DNA of 45,291 bases from Lujinxingiaceae bacterium (GTDB lineage Bacteria > Myxococcota_A > Bradymonadia > Bradymonadales > Bradymonadaceae). Location: the NCBI GenBank assembly GCA_013697635.1, contig JACCWM010000146.1, forward strand, positions 1 to 45,291, in the 5' to 3' direction. Within the stretch, counting starts at the first letter, position 1. The number at the start of each line of letters is the position of its first letter. Below, piece after piece: positions 1 through 8,138 of the stretch. The notes beneath the pieces are model-generated. The model was not told where the DNA came from. It worked only from the letters and a program-made list of their open reading frames with translations, and searched no databases. The translations under genes and the position numbers were made by a program.

Positions 1-101
1 GGATGGACCCTCAGCGTTTGTGCGTTGACGATGAATCGGCGAGGGTCGATGCGCGCCGGAGGGGCGTTGACCGGCAACGGCGCGAGGGTGGAGTCAGGCA
101 T
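1..101 (-). CDS. Possible 5' end of a gene running off the left edge
   Basis: An ATG at 101 opens a minus-strand frame that stays open to the window edge, about 33 codons, starting MPDSTLAPLPVN and ending RRFIVNAQTLRVHP. The composition (Pro/Arg-rich start, then a mixed hydrophobic stretch) is compatible with a real N-terminus, and it lies downstream of the cupin gene on the same strand. There is no clear ribosome binding site and the fragment is too short to assign a family. It may be a chance open frame in GC-rich DNA. Confidence 0.3.
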   Translation of the reverse strand, partial: MPDSTLAPLPVNAPPARIDPRRFIVNAQTLRVH

Positions 102-176
102 CGGCGGGCTCGACGAGGGCGGCGCCAGGTGCGTTTGGGCGCAGCCGGTCGCCAGGGTCGGGTGCCCTGAGGGGCC

Positions 177-201
177 GGCGCGCCGGAGGGGCCGGCGCGC
201 C
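177..201. other. Very strong GC hairpin after the cupin gene
   Basis: Two 17-bp direct repeats, each containing a palindrome with the AscI core GGCGCGCC, sit just after the stop codon at 203. Together they make a perfect 10-bp inverted repeat, GGCGCGCCGG and CCGGCGCGCC, with a 5-nt loop. There is no T-run, so this is more likely an mRNA 3' stabiliser or a Rho-associated end than a classical intrinsic terminator. Confidence 0.5.
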
Positions 202-202
202 G

Positions 203-1030
203 CTAGTCCTGCTGCACGGACCACAACGCCAGGAGCGGGCCGTCCTCGCCAAAGAGCGGGTCACTCGCAGGCAGCGCCACCGCAGCGATTATTTTTGAAG
301 CCTGCGGTGCCTGGTCTTGCTTCACGCGGCAAAGATCCCACTGCTGACCTCTGGGATAGGCGCCGATCACCAGAAAGTCGTTGCTCGAATCGATGTTGCA
401 GTGGCCCGTGCCGGCGGGCAAGACCAGGGCGTCGCCGGCTTGCACCTCGAACTCGACGCCGCCCGGGCCGCCGAGCGCGAGCAGCGCGCGGCCGCGAATC
501 ACGCCGAGGAACTCGTGGGCGCTGGCGTGGTAGTGCACATAGTCGTAGATGCCGTCGATCCAGACCCCGCTCCAGCCGTGGGCTGCCAGCCGCGTGCGAA
601 AAGCCTGCTCACCGTCTCGCTCGCCAGGCAGCACGTTCGGATAGTAGAGCACCGGCAATCGGGGATTGTTCGGGATGTTCGGGCCAGGGGTCAACAGAAA
701 GTGGCGCACCCGCGGTGCGGTCAGCGCCGGAAACAGCGGCTCGAGCCTCTCGATGCGCATCCAACCCTCGCCGGCATCGACAACCTCGAAGCTGATGTCG
801 TCAAAATAGCGATCGAGCACGGCCTCGCGCTCCTCGGCAAGCGGCGGCTGACAATAGTCCTCCTCCTCCCAGACGACCTGACCGCTCTCGATCTGGCGCG
901 CGTTTTTGAGCGAGCGCGTCAAGGTCAGCCCAAAAGGTCTCAGATCAGCGAAGGCATCTTCGCGTAGCTCGAACTCCAACTCATCGAGCAGCTCGCTTCG
1001 CGGCGTTGCGGTTACAAGGTAAAAGGCCAT
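203..1030 (-). CDS. Cupin protein of YjlB type with an extra N-terminal domain
   Basis: 275 residues. Residues about 115-250 read as a single cupin barrel of the YjlB type: a YDYVHYHASAHEFLGV segment supplies the metal-binding histidines, followed by a Gly-rich turn, VLPAGTGH and then VIGAYPRGQQWD. Proteins of this family are small cytosolic beta-barrels of unknown substrate. Residues 1-105 form a separate acidic domain (WEEEDYC around 54-60, ERIEPL-like end) that I cannot place; YjlB proteins are usually about 160-180 residues, so this looks like a fusion. The start is well supported: AGGAG lies 6 nt before ATG at 1030. Downstream is a strong GC hairpin. Function unknown; a metal-dependent small-molecule role is only an inference from the cupin fold. 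Confidence 0.75.
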   Translation of the reverse strand: MAFYLVTATPRSELLDELEFELREDAFADLRPFGLTLTRSLKNARQIESGQVVWEEEDYCQPPLAEEREAVLDRYFDDISFEVVDAGEGWMRIERLEPLFPALTAPRVRHFLLTPGPNIPNNPRLPVLYYPNVLPGERDGEQAFRTRLAAHGWSGVWIDGIYDYVHYHASAHEFLGVIRGRALLALGGPGGVEFEVQAGDALVLPAGTGHCNIDSSNDFLVIGAYPRGQQWDLCRVKQDQAPQASKIIAAVALPASDPLFGEDGPLLALWSVQQD

Positions 1031-1197
1031 GGCTTACTCCTAAATGGCGACAAACGATCGAACCTCTGGCGCGCCGCGCCGGCGATAGGCGCGGTCGCGC
1101 TCGTTGCTTAGTAAGGAAAGCACCTCGGCCAGAATGGAAATGTCGATCAATACGTCAGATGGCAATCGGCCACGCGCGTCGAGCTGCCGCATGCAGG

Positions 1198-3801
1198 TCA
1201 GCCGGCCGTAAATGTCAGGCGGGCGCCGCCTTCGGCGACGTTGACCAGGATGTGGTCGCCAGCCTTGAATTTGCCCTCGAGGATCTCGACCGAGAGCGGA
1301 TCCTGGATGAAGGTGCCGATCGCGCGCTTCAAGGGGCGCGCGCCGTATTCGGGCTCGTAGCCGGCTTCGGTGAGAAAGGCCTTGGCCTCGTCGCTGATTT
1401 CGATGGTCATCTTCTGCTCGCGCAAAAGCTTTTGCAGGCCGCGCTTGAGGATGTCGACGATCTGGCGGATCGCCTCGCGGTCGAGCGAGTTGAAGACGAT
1501 CGGGGCGTCGAGGCGGTTGAGGAACTCCGGGCGAAAGTGGTCGCGCAGGATCAGCTTGACCTCGTCGGTCATCTCCTCGCCGCTGACCTTGCCGCTCAGC
1601 TCCATGATCTGGCGGCTGCCGACGTTTGAGGTCAAGATCACGAGCGTGTTGGTAAAGTCGACGCGCCGGCCCTGGCTGTCGGAGAGGCGGCCCTCGTCCA
1701 TGAGCTGCAGGAGCAGGTTGAAGACGTCGGGGTGGGCCTTCTCGGCCTCGTCGAAGAGCACGACGCTGTAGGGCTTGAGGCGCACGGCCTCGGTCAAGAT
1801 GCCGCCTTGCTCGCTGCCGACGTAGCCACGCGCCGAGCCGATCAGGGTGTTGACCTTGGATTGCTCCATGTACTCGGACATGTCGATGCGCACGATCGAG
1901 TCTTCACTATCAAAGAGGAACTCTGAGAGCGCCTTGGCGAGCTCGGTTTTTCCCACGCCGGTGGGGCCGACGAACATGAAGTTGCCGATCGGGCGGTTCT
2001 TGTCCTGCAGGCCGGCGCGCGAGCGCCAGATCGCCGCACAGATAAGCTCGATGGCCGAATCCTGGCCGACGACGCGCTGGCGAAGGCGATCGGGCATCTG
2101 CAAGAGTTTCTCGCGCTCGCTCTCGAGCATCTTGCTTACGGGAATGCCGGTCCAATCGGCGATCACCGCCGCGATGTCGTTCTCGTCGACATAATCCTTG
2201 AGCAGTCGCTCGCCTTTTTGCACGTCGTCAAGGCGGGCACGGGCGCGCTGAAGCTCCTGCTCGATGCGGGGAAGCACAGCGTACTTGATTTCGGCGGCGC
2301 GACCGAGCTCGCCCAGTCGCTGGGCCTCGATCGCGTCTTTCTCCGAGGCGCTGAGTTCCTCTTTGCGGGCGGTGATCTCGTCGAGCACCTGTTTCTCGAG
2401 CTGCCAGCGCACGCGCAGGCGCACGGCCTCCTCTTGCAGGCTCTCGATGTCGTTCTCGAGTTTGGAGCGCGTCTCCATCGTCTCAGGGTTGGTCGCGCCC
2501 GCGAGGGTCTGACGCTCGACCTCGAGGTTGTGGATGCGCCGCTCGACGGCGTCGAGCTCGTGAGGCTTGGAGTCGATCTCCAGGCGCAGGTTGCTGGCGC
2601 ATTCGTCGATCGCGTCGATCGCCTTGTCGGGCAGCGAGCGGTCCATGATGTAGCGCGCCGTCATCTTGGCGGCGGCGATCAGCGCGTCGTCCTCGATCTG
2701 CACGCCGTGGTGAATCTCGTACTGGTGCTTGATGCCGCGCAGAATCGAGACGCAGCCCTCGATGGTGACCTCCTCGACCTGGATCGGTTGGAAGCGGCGC
2801 TCGAGGGCCTTGTCGGCCTCGATGTACTGGCGGTACTCGTCGTTGGTCGTCGTGCCGATGCAGCTCAGCTCGCCGCGGGCGAGCGCGGGCTTGAGCAGGT
2901 TGGAGGCGTTCATCGAGCTGTCGCCGCCGCCAGCGCCGACGAGCTGGTGGAGCTCGTCGATGAACAAGATGATGTTGCCCTTGCTGTTGACGATCTCGCC
3001 GATCACGGTCTTGATGCGCTCCTCAAACTGGCCGCGAAGGCTCGTGCCTGCGACCAGGGCGCCCAGGTCCAGGCGCATGACGCGCTTGCCTTTGAGGCTC
3101 TCGGGCACGTCACCGGCCATCAGGCGCTGGGCCAAAGCCGAGACGATCGCCGTCTTTCCTACGCCGGGCTTGCCGATGAGCACCGGGTTGTTCTTGGTGC
3201 GCCGGGTCAAGACCTGCATCAGGCGTCGAATCTCGGCGTCGCGCCCGATCACTGGGTCGAGCTTGCCGGCGGCAGCGAGCGCGGTCCAGTCTTCGGCGTA
3301 TTTGCCCAGAATTTCGGAGACCGGCGCGCCAGGGGCGGCCAGAGTGTTGCTGCTGCGACCCTCTTTGAGCGCGCGACGGATATCTTCGGGACCGGCTTTC
3401 ATCTCGCGTAGCAGGCGGCCGGCGTAGCTGTTGTTGAGCTTGGCAAAGGCTATCAGCAGATGCTCGGTGTTGGTGAACTGGTCACCAAAGCTGCGGGCTT
3501 CGACGCCGGCGTCCTGCAAGGCCGCCAAAAGCGGCTTGGAGACAAAGACGTGCTCGCCGGAGCGAACAGACTTGGGGATAAGCTCGAGCTCGTCGATGAG
3601 CTTTCGGCCGATCGCCTTGGGGTCGGCGCCGATCTTTTCGAGCAGCGCCACGACGATGCTGTCGTCCTGCTCGAGCGTGGCGAGCAGGGTGTGCTCGATG
3701 TCGACGTGTTGATGCTTGAGCGTGCCTGCCAGGCTTTGCGCGCGCTCGAGCGCGGTGCGGGCTTTGGCGGTAAATTGCGAGAGGTCGAATTTCTGAGGCA
3801 T
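1198..3801 (-). CDS. clpB: ATP-dependent disaggregase chaperone ClpB
   Basis: 867 residues, close to the usual ClpB length. Order: Clp N-terminal repeats (about 1-145), AAA+ module 1 with Walker A GKPGVGKT at 210-217 and Walker B LFIDELH, a middle coiled coil (about 405-520, Glu/Arg/Leu-rich), AAA+ module 2 with GPTGVGKT and [12 protein letters not shown], and the C-terminal D2-small domain. ClpB is a cytosolic hexamer that works with DnaK/DnaJ to rescue aggregated proteins. I start at ATG 3801 ([11 protein letters not shown]), which matches family N-termini; a longer in-frame TTG at 3906 coincides with a promoter-like TTGACA and adds unrelated residues. Monocistronic: the next minus-strand gene upstream is closed by a terminator. 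Confidence 0.97.
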   Translation of the reverse strand: MPQKFDLSQFTAKARTALERAQSLAGTLKHQHVDIEHTLLATLEQDDSIVVALLEKIGADPKAIGRKLIDELELIPKSVRSGEHVFVSKPLLAALQDAGVEARSFGDQFTNTEHLLIAFAKLNNSYAGRLLREMKAGPEDIRRALKEGRSSNTLAAPGAPVSEILGKYAEDWTALAAAGKLDPVIGRDAEIRRLMQVLTRRTKNNPVLIGKPGVGKTAIVSALAQRLMAGDVPESLKGKRVMRLDLGALVAGTSLRGQFEERIKTVIGEIVNSKGNIILFIDELHQLVGAGGGDSSMNASNLLKPALARGELSCIGTTTNDEYRQYIEADKALERRFQPIQVEEVTIEGCVSILRGIKHQYEIHHGVQIEDDALIAAAKMTARYIMDRSLPDKAIDAIDECASNLRLEIDSKPHELDAVERRIHNLEVERQTLAGATNPETMETRSKLENDIESLQEEAVRLRVRWQLEKQVLDEITARKEELSASEKDAIEAQRLGELGRAAEIKYAVLPRIEQELQRARARLDDVQKGERLLKDYVDENDIAAVIADWTGIPVSKMLESEREKLLQMPDRLRQRVVGQDSAIELICAAIWRSRAGLQDKNRPIGNFMFVGPTGVGKTELAKALSEFLFDSEDSIVRIDMSEYMEQSKVNTLIGSARGYVGSEQGGILTEAVRLKPYSVVLFDEAEKAHPDVFNLLLQLMDEGRLSDSQGRRVDFTNTLVILTSNVGSRQIMELSGKVSGEEMTDEVKLILRDHFRPEFLNRLDAPIVFNSLDREAIRQIVDILKRGLQKLLREQKMTIEISDEAKAFLTEAGYEPEYGARPLKRAIGTFIQDPLSVEILEGKFKAGDHILVNVAEGGARLTFTAG

Positions 3802-3877
3802 CTTCAAACCTGCTGACTTATTGACCAACATAAAGACAAACCGGCCCAACAGCCGGGATAAACAATCGAAGTCGTCG

Positions 3878-3906
3878 AATCTTGCCTTTGGCGGCCTTTC
3901 TGTCAA
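3878..3906 (-). promoter_or_regulatory. Candidate clpB promoter
   Basis: Minus strand: perfect -35 TTGACA (3901-3906), 17-nt spacer, then a weak -10 AAGATT (3878-3883), about 75 nt before the clpB ATG. I see no CIRCE inverted repeat and no good sigma-32 type CTTGAAA/CCCCAT pair, so heat regulation is not evident from the sequence. Confidence 0.35.
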
Positions 3907-3937
3907 TGGGCGAGAGCCTGCGGCGTCAAATCAACCT

Positions 3938-3972
3938 AAAAAGGCGCCCCCGAATTCTCGGGGGCGCCTTTC
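3938..3972 (-). terminator. Intrinsic terminator of the matrixin operon
   Basis: Perfect 14-bp stem (3940-3953 with 3958-3971, core GGCGCCCCCGA) with a 4-nt loop; on the minus strand it is followed by TTTTT. It lies 27 bp after the matrixin stop and ahead of clpB, isolating clpB transcription from the secreted-protein operon. Confidence 0.9.
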
Positions 3973-3998
3973 GAGAGCCGAATAAACCGATGAAAGCT

Positions 3999-5393
3999 CT
4001 AGCGGTAGCGACGTCGCACGAGCCACAGGCCCGCGACGACCAGCGCCAGGGTGCCCAGGGGCGGCCCGGAGCCACCGCTCGAGGCGCACATGCAGCCCGC
4101 ATCGCGGCGACGCTGGTCGTGAATGATGATCTCATCGTTTGGTAAATTGCCGCCGGGGCCTGGTGTGCCGCCAACTGTGGTATCGGGCGTCGATGAGCCA
4201 ATGTCTGCGACGTGGCCGGCGTCAGGCGTGGGGTCGGTCGGGTCCGGGTCAACGGGCGTCTGGGTGGCCACGCACTGGCCGTTGCTGTTGCATCGCTGGC
4301 CGGTGGCGCAGGTGACGTTGGCGCAGGGGTCGGAGGTGGTTGGAGCATTCTTGCACACGTAGGAGTCGGGGCACAGACCGGCGGTGCTGACGTTGGCATT
4401 GAGGCAAAGGTTCAGCCTGCCGCTGTCGGTGGGCACGTCGAAGCACTGAGAATCGCCGGGGCAAAGATTGCCCTGGCCGCAAAAGACGATGCACTTGTTT
4501 CCGCTTTCGAACTCGATGCAGTGGCCATTACCTCCGCAGTCGGCCTGCGTCTCACAGTCACGGCACACCGGGCAGGTCGAGACGCACTTGGTCGCGCGGC
4601 ACTCGAAGTGATCGTCGCAGTCGGCGCTGCTCAAACAAGGCGGCACGATGCAGTCGCCATCGACGCAGGCCAGACCGGCGTCACACTGGTTGTTCGACGT
4701 GCAACGCACCTTCTCGCAGCGCCCGCCCACACAGGACTCGCCGCTTGGGCACTCCGCCGCCGAGGTGCAGGTGCATGAGCGCGTGTAGAGCGAGCAGACT
4801 CCATCGACGTCATCGGTGTGAATCTGGCGAGCGCTCGTGCCTCCCGAGTACTGGAAGTACATGGTCGCCTGTGAGATCTGGGAGTGCCCCAGGCCCAGCA
4901 TATGGCCGATCTCGTGGGTTGCGACCGACTGAAGATCGGTGCCGCTGCCGTTGGTGGTAAAGTTGTGGTGAAAGGCATTGAAGAGAATGGGCGCTTCGGC
5001 GATTGAGCAATTGTTCCACACCGAGACGAGCGTCACCGCGATCGTATCGCGGCCGCCAAAATCGCGCGGCCAGCTCTCGTCCTCAAACGACAAGACGATG
5101 CGGTTCTGGTTGTTTTGGGCCGTCAGCGTGGTCTTTCCCTGGTAGGTCGCCGCAAACTTCGAGCAGCACGGCTGCTCCCAGGCCTTGAACGAGTCGGCGA
5201 ACACCGATTCGACGGTGGCAAAGTTGGGCACGCGCTTGGTGCCGCGCTCATTGATCAGGTACGTGACCGGCAGCTGCGACCAAGTCGGCCCACAGGTATA
5301 GAGGTACTGGTAGGCGCTGGCCTGGCTGGAGGCAAAGCAGAGCGGCAGCAAAAAGAGCAATGCCGCGAAGGTTTTGAGAAAAAACGTCTTCAC
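3999..5393 (-). CDS. Secreted matrixin-family metalloprotease with Cys-rich stalk and MYXO-CTERM-like tail
   Basis: 464 residues. Signal peptide 1-27 (cut near ASA|YQ). The catalytic domain (about 30-205) has the zinc signature HEIGHMLGLGH at 160-170, with a possible Met-turn at M178. Residues 205-375 hold about 25 cysteines in CxxxxxCxxGxxC-style repeats, then a Pro/Thr/Asp linker (375-420). The end is a Cys pair (434, 436), a hydrophobic helix (446-459) and RRRYR, the layout of MYXO-CTERM sorting tails. Inferred: exported protease, anchored and possibly released at the cell surface. GTG start at 5393, preceded by AAAGGAGGGG 6 nt upstream; it overlaps the stop of the upstream gene (GTGA), so the two are translationally coupled. 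Substrate unknown. Confidence 0.9.
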   Translation of the reverse strand: MKTFFLKTFAALLFLLPLCFASSQASAYQYLYTCGPTWSQLPVTYLINERGTKRVPNFATVESVFADSFKAWEQPCCSKFAATYQGKTTLTAQNNQNRIVLSFEDESWPRDFGGRDTIAVTLVSVWNNCSIAEAPILFNAFHHNFTTNGSGTDLQSVATHEIGHMLGLGHSQISQATMYFQYSGGTSARQIHTDDVDGVCSLYTRSCTCTSAAECPSGESCVGGRCEKVRCTSNNQCDAGLACVDGDCIVPPCLSSADCDDHFECRATKCVSTCPVCRDCETQADCGGNGHCIEFESGNKCIVFCGQGNLCPGDSQCFDVPTDSGRLNLCLNANVSTAGLCPDSYVCKNAPTTSDPCANVTCATGQRCNSNGQCVATQTPVDPDPTDPTPDAGHVADIGSSTPDTTVGGTPGPGGNLPNDEIIIHDQRRRDAGCMCASSGGSGPPLGTLALVVAGLWLVRRRYR

Positions 5394-6013
5394 TGAGCCC
5401 CTCCTTTGACGCCAAAGATCAGGCTGCGCAGCGTGGCGTGAAAGGATTTGACGCTGACCGGGCGCTCCTTGACGTGATCGATGCGGCTCGCGCCGCCTTC
5501 TTCGATCAAAAAGGCCAGGTTGCTCAAGTCACGGCTGACGAACTCCTGGCCGGCGTCGGTGCGATACACTTTGTATTTGGACTGCGAGAGTGCGGACAAA
5601 TAAAGGCGGTTGTCGCCGTCCTCGCCGCGACGCAAGAAAAGCACGACCTCCTCGTCGGCCTCAAATTGGGCATCGCCCGGGATAAAGCGAATCTGGTCGT
5701 CGTAAGGGCCGCCCCACTGCGAAAAGGTCACGCGGCCCTCGGCCTTGCCAAAGAAGACGTGACTGAGGCTGATCGTCGTATCCGTGACCACGAAGCCGCG
5801 CTCCTGGTCGAAATACGTGTTCTGACCGGCGACCTTGCCCTGCACGATCACATCGGAGATCTCGATGAGCCGGGTGGTGTCGGCAAAACGAACGACGGTC
5901 GCCGACGCGGTCGATACGAGCAACAAGGCCCCGATCAAAAGGGCCACGCCCAGCAGCAGCGAAGGGCGCCACTTGCGCGTTTGTTGAGCGTTATCAAGTG
6001 CGGCTTTACTCAT
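5390..6013 (-). CDS. Secreted protein paired with the matrixin
   Basis: 207 residues. Positively charged N-terminus, hydrophobic helix at about 18-38 and an STASA-like cleavage site, so exported. The mature part starts VVRFADTTRLIEISDVIV, then a beta-rich stretch including GPYDDQIRFIPGD and EEVVLFLRR. I do not recognise a catalytic motif. The gene is first in an operon with the matrixin and overlaps it by 4 nt. My impression is that similar secreted proteins precede matrixin genes in related bacteria, so an inhibitor, chaperone or activator of the protease is a reasonable but untested guess. The start has GAAGG 6 nt before ATG, and a good promoter lies upstream. Confidence 0.7.
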   Translation of the reverse strand: MSKAALDNAQQTRKWRPSLLLGVALLIGALLLVSTASATVVRFADTTRLIEISDVIVQGKVAGQNTYFDQERGFVVTDTTISLSHVFFGKAEGRVTFSQWGGPYDDQIRFIPGDAQFEADEEVVLFLRRGEDGDNRLYLSALSQSKYKVYRTDAGQEFVSRDLSNLAFLIEEGGASRIDHVKERPVSVKSFHATLRSLIFGVKGGAQ

Positions 6014-6029
6014 TGTCTACCTTCAATAC

Positions 6030-6039
6030 AGTGATCACT
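6030..6039. promoter_or_regulatory. 10-bp palindrome in the matrixin operon leader
   Basis: AGTGATCACT is a perfect palindrome lying between the promoter at 6070-6097 and the start at 6013, where a repressor could bind. No regulator is identified. Confidence 0.3.
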
Positions 6040-6069
6040 AATCAATTCATCGAATCCGATCCGGTCCCT

Positions 6070-6097
6070 ATCATAGTGAAACGAGTCTTGGACTCAA
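6070..6097 (-). promoter_or_regulatory. Promoter of the secreted-protein/matrixin operon
   Basis: Minus strand TTGAGT (6092-6097), 16-nt spacer, TATGAT (6070-6075); about 57 nt before the start codon at 6013. One of the best sigma-70-like matches in the window. Confidence 0.6.
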
Positions 6098-6180
6098 GCG
6101 CCGAACGCGTATTTGTCGACATTAAGGGCTTTGGAGCCCCGGCCAGCGCGTGCCTGGCGAGTAAACATCCAACGCATGGG

Positions 6181-7329
6181 TCATTCGGGCAGCGCAGCCA
6201 GGGTGAGCTCGACGTTGACCGCCTCGTCGCCGCGGCGGATTTCGACCGGCACGGTGCGGCCGATTCCCAGGTTGGCGGCGATCCAGGTCAGGCGCGACGC
6301 GTCGGCGACGTCTTTTTGATCGATGCGCAAGACGACGTCGCCTGCGCGCATGCCGGCGCGATCGGCGGGACCACCGACGACGACGCGCGTGACCAGCGCG
6401 CCGCCCGGTGCGCCAAGTCCGATCGCTTCACGCAGCCGCTGGGGAACATCGCCCACGTAGATGCCAAGCCAGCTTCGCCGAACGCGGCCTTCGGCCTGCA
6501 GGCTGGGCAGGATATCGCGCACCATGTTGATAGGGATCGAGAAGCCCAGGCCCTGGCCGCCGGCGATCACGGCCGTGTTGATGCCGATGACCTTGCCGCG
6601 GATGTCGAGCAGCGGGCCGCCGGAGTTGCCCGGATTGATGCTCGCGTCGGTCTGGATGAAGTCCTGGTAGTGCAGCTCGCCGCCCACGGGCAGCGCGCGC
6701 CGGCCTACGGCGCTGGCGATACCTACCGTGACCGTGCTCGTGAGGCCGAGCGGGTTGCCGATCGCTATCACCCAGCTGCCAACGCGCAGGCCGTCGGAGT
6801 CACCCAACTCCAAAAAGGGCAGGTCGTCGGCCTCACGAAGGCGCAACAGGGCGATGTCGGTTTTGGGGTCTTTGCCCACGACCTCGGCGTGAAACCAGCG
6901 CTCATCGAGCAGGCGCACCGCAATCTCGTTGGCGTTTCGAATGACGTGCTCGTTGGTCAGCACCAGCCCGTCGGCCGCGATCAGAAAGCCCGAGCCCAGG
7001 CTCTGCTGGACGCGTTCGCGCGGCACGAGGTCGGGATGAAACAAGCTCGGTGCCCGGCTCGGGCGAGTGACGACCGTGGTGCGTGTGTAGATGTTGACCA
7101 CGGCCGGATGCGCACGCTCGACGACGTCGGCGAAATCAGGAAAGACGGCAACAGGCGTCGGCTCGACGGCTACGACAGGCTCTTTTGCTGCGGGCACCTC
7201 TTGATCCGGGGCGGTATCGATGACCGTGTCGTTGAGCGGCCCACCATTGGATGCCTGTTCACAGCCAACAAGCGTTGTAAGGCTCATTGTAGCGGCCAGG
7301 ACGACCAATGTTTTCCATCGTTGCAGCAT
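6181..7329 (-). CDS. HtrA/DegP-type S1C serine protease, lipoprotein
   Basis: About 382 residues from ATG 7329. Lipoprotein signal (MLQRWKTLVV.., lipobox LVGC), so probably tethered facing the periplasm. Trypsin-like triad in order: His in TNEHVI, Asp in PKTDIALLRL, Ser in NPGNSGGP; then one C-terminal PDZ domain (from about residue 290, with GGPADRAGMRAGDVVLRID). HtrA proteases degrade or refold damaged envelope proteins. Only one PDZ is present, as in DegS, but there is a lipobox in place of a transmembrane anchor. Longer starts at 7344 and 7362 are in frame; none has a strong ribosome binding site. Last gene of an operon after the DUF1844 and 60-residue proteins, with at most 45 bp between genes. 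Confidence 0.9.
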   Translation of the reverse strand: MLQRWKTLVVLAATMSLTTLVGCEQASNGGPLNDTVIDTAPDQEVPAAKEPVVAVEPTPVAVFPDFADVVERAHPAVVNIYTRTTVVTRPSRAPSLFHPDLVPRERVQQSLGSGFLIAADGLVLTNEHVIRNANEIAVRLLDERWFHAEVVGKDPKTDIALLRLREADDLPFLELGDSDGLRVGSWVIAIGNPLGLTSTVTVGIASAVGRRALPVGGELHYQDFIQTDASINPGNSGGPLLDIRGKVIGINTAVIAGGQGLGFSIPINMVRDILPSLQAEGRVRRSWLGIYVGDVPQRLREAIGLGAPGGALVTRVVVGGPADRAGMRAGDVVLRIDQKDVADASRLTWIAANLGIGRTVPVEIRRGDEAVNVELTLAALPE

Positions 7330-7373
7330 GCACTTCGAACGCATCGCGCTTGCCCACCACATAAAGAAAATCG

Positions 7374-7799
7374 CTATTGTTTGCCCTTGTTGGCTTCGAC
7401 GTAGGCGAGCTTCAAGTCGTAGATCAGGCTTTGAATCAAGCGCTGCTCTTCGGCCTCGAGGTTGCCGCGTGTCTTCTGCTCGAGCATCACCAGGATTTGA
7501 ATGATGTTTCGCGCCGCCGCCATGTCACGCTCGATTTTTCCCGTCTCCGGGTTCTCGAAGGTGCCCAGATTGATCATGCCGCTCGTGCTCAGGCTGATCA
7601 CAAAGCCGCCGAAATCGACCTCGAGCTCGCGGCCCCGCGAGTTCGGGGGCAAGGCCGGCTCCGGCTCCGAGGGGATGTAGACGCCCGCGTTGTCACCCAG
7701 AGGGCGCGCGCGCTCATTGCCAGCGCCAGGCGCGGGTTGGCCGGCACCATCGCGCGAATTCTTGGCTGCTCCATTGGTCGGCGTAGAATCGTCGTTCAT
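7374..7799 (-). CDS. DUF1844 family protein
   Basis: 141 residues. The C-terminal part carries the DUF1844 pattern: DFGGFVISLSTSGMINLG, then NPETGKIERDMAAARNIIQ, MLEQKTRGNL, EEQRLIQSLIYDLKLAYV. The first 60 residues are Pro/Gly/Asn-rich and probably unstructured. The family is widespread in deltaproteobacteria, mostly helical and of unknown function. I start at ATG 7799 because GGGAG lies 5 nt upstream; longer in-frame ATGs at 7811 and 7886 lack a site. It sits between a 60-residue gene and the HtrA-like protease in one operon, which hints at a link with protein quality control. Confidence 0.85.
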   Translation of the reverse strand: MNDDSTPTNGAAKNSRDGAGQPAPGAGNERARPLGDNAGVYIPSEPEPALPPNSRGRELEVDFGGFVISLSTSGMINLGTFENPETGKIERDMAAARNIIQILVMLEQKTRGNLEAEEQRLIQSLIYDLKLAYVEANKGKQ

Positions 7800-7848
7800 G
7801 TGCGCTCCCATAGCAGTGGCTGATCCAAACGTCTTACAAAGAAAAGTC

Positions 7849-8031
7849 TTACTGATCTTCGTCGCGCTCGAGCACGCCCTCGACAAACTGCGCCTCGATG
7901 GGCGCGGACTTGTCGCTCGTATCGGGCAGGGCTTGCATGTACTTCTCGTACTCGGCAGCCGAGATCAAGCCCTGCTCCCGGTTGCGCTCGATCGTGCGTA
8001 CGTCATAAAGCCTGTCTTTTTGCGTTGCCAT
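7849..8031 (-). CDS. Small conserved-looking 60-residue protein
   Basis: 60 residues, acidic, starting MATQKDRLYDVRTIERN with a middle YEKYMQALPDTSDKSAPIE. No signal or membrane segment. Its YDVRTIERNREQGLISAAEYEKY segment looks like a short helical pair seen in small deltaproteobacterial proteins, but I cannot name a family. GGAG lies 5 nt before ATG, and a strong promoter is 70 bp upstream, so it is the first gene of the operon leading into DUF1844 and the HtrA-like protease. Confidence 0.75.
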   Translation of the reverse strand: MATQKDRLYDVRTIERNREQGLISAAEYEKYMQALPDTSDKSAPIEAQFVEGVLERDEDQ

Positions 8032-8100
8032 AACTACTCCGTTGGACTGATGGGTGATGCGATTTGTTAAAGAAACCGCCGGCTGGCTGGCTACCGGGGC

Positions 8101-8128
8101 ACTATAGGCGCAATTTTACAGATGACAA
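8101..8128 (-). promoter_or_regulatory. Promoter of the DUF1844/HtrA operon
   Basis: Minus strand TTGTCA (8123-8128), 16-nt spacer, TATAGT (8101-8106). Each hexamer matches five of six consensus positions; leader of about 65 nt to the start at 8031. Best promoter match in the window. Confidence 0.65.
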
Positions 8129-8138
8129 GCCGCGCGCC

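Noticed and set aside
721-740. CTCGAG palindromes inside coding regions as members of the right-end array
   Set aside because: CTCGAG is common in genes here because it encodes Leu-Glu with preferred codons; only the non-coding, symmetric, clustered copies at 44971-45279 were kept.
3802-3906. Longer clpB start at TTG 3906
   Set aside because: The added 35 residues do not match ClpB N-termini and the TTG is part of a promoter-like TTGACA.
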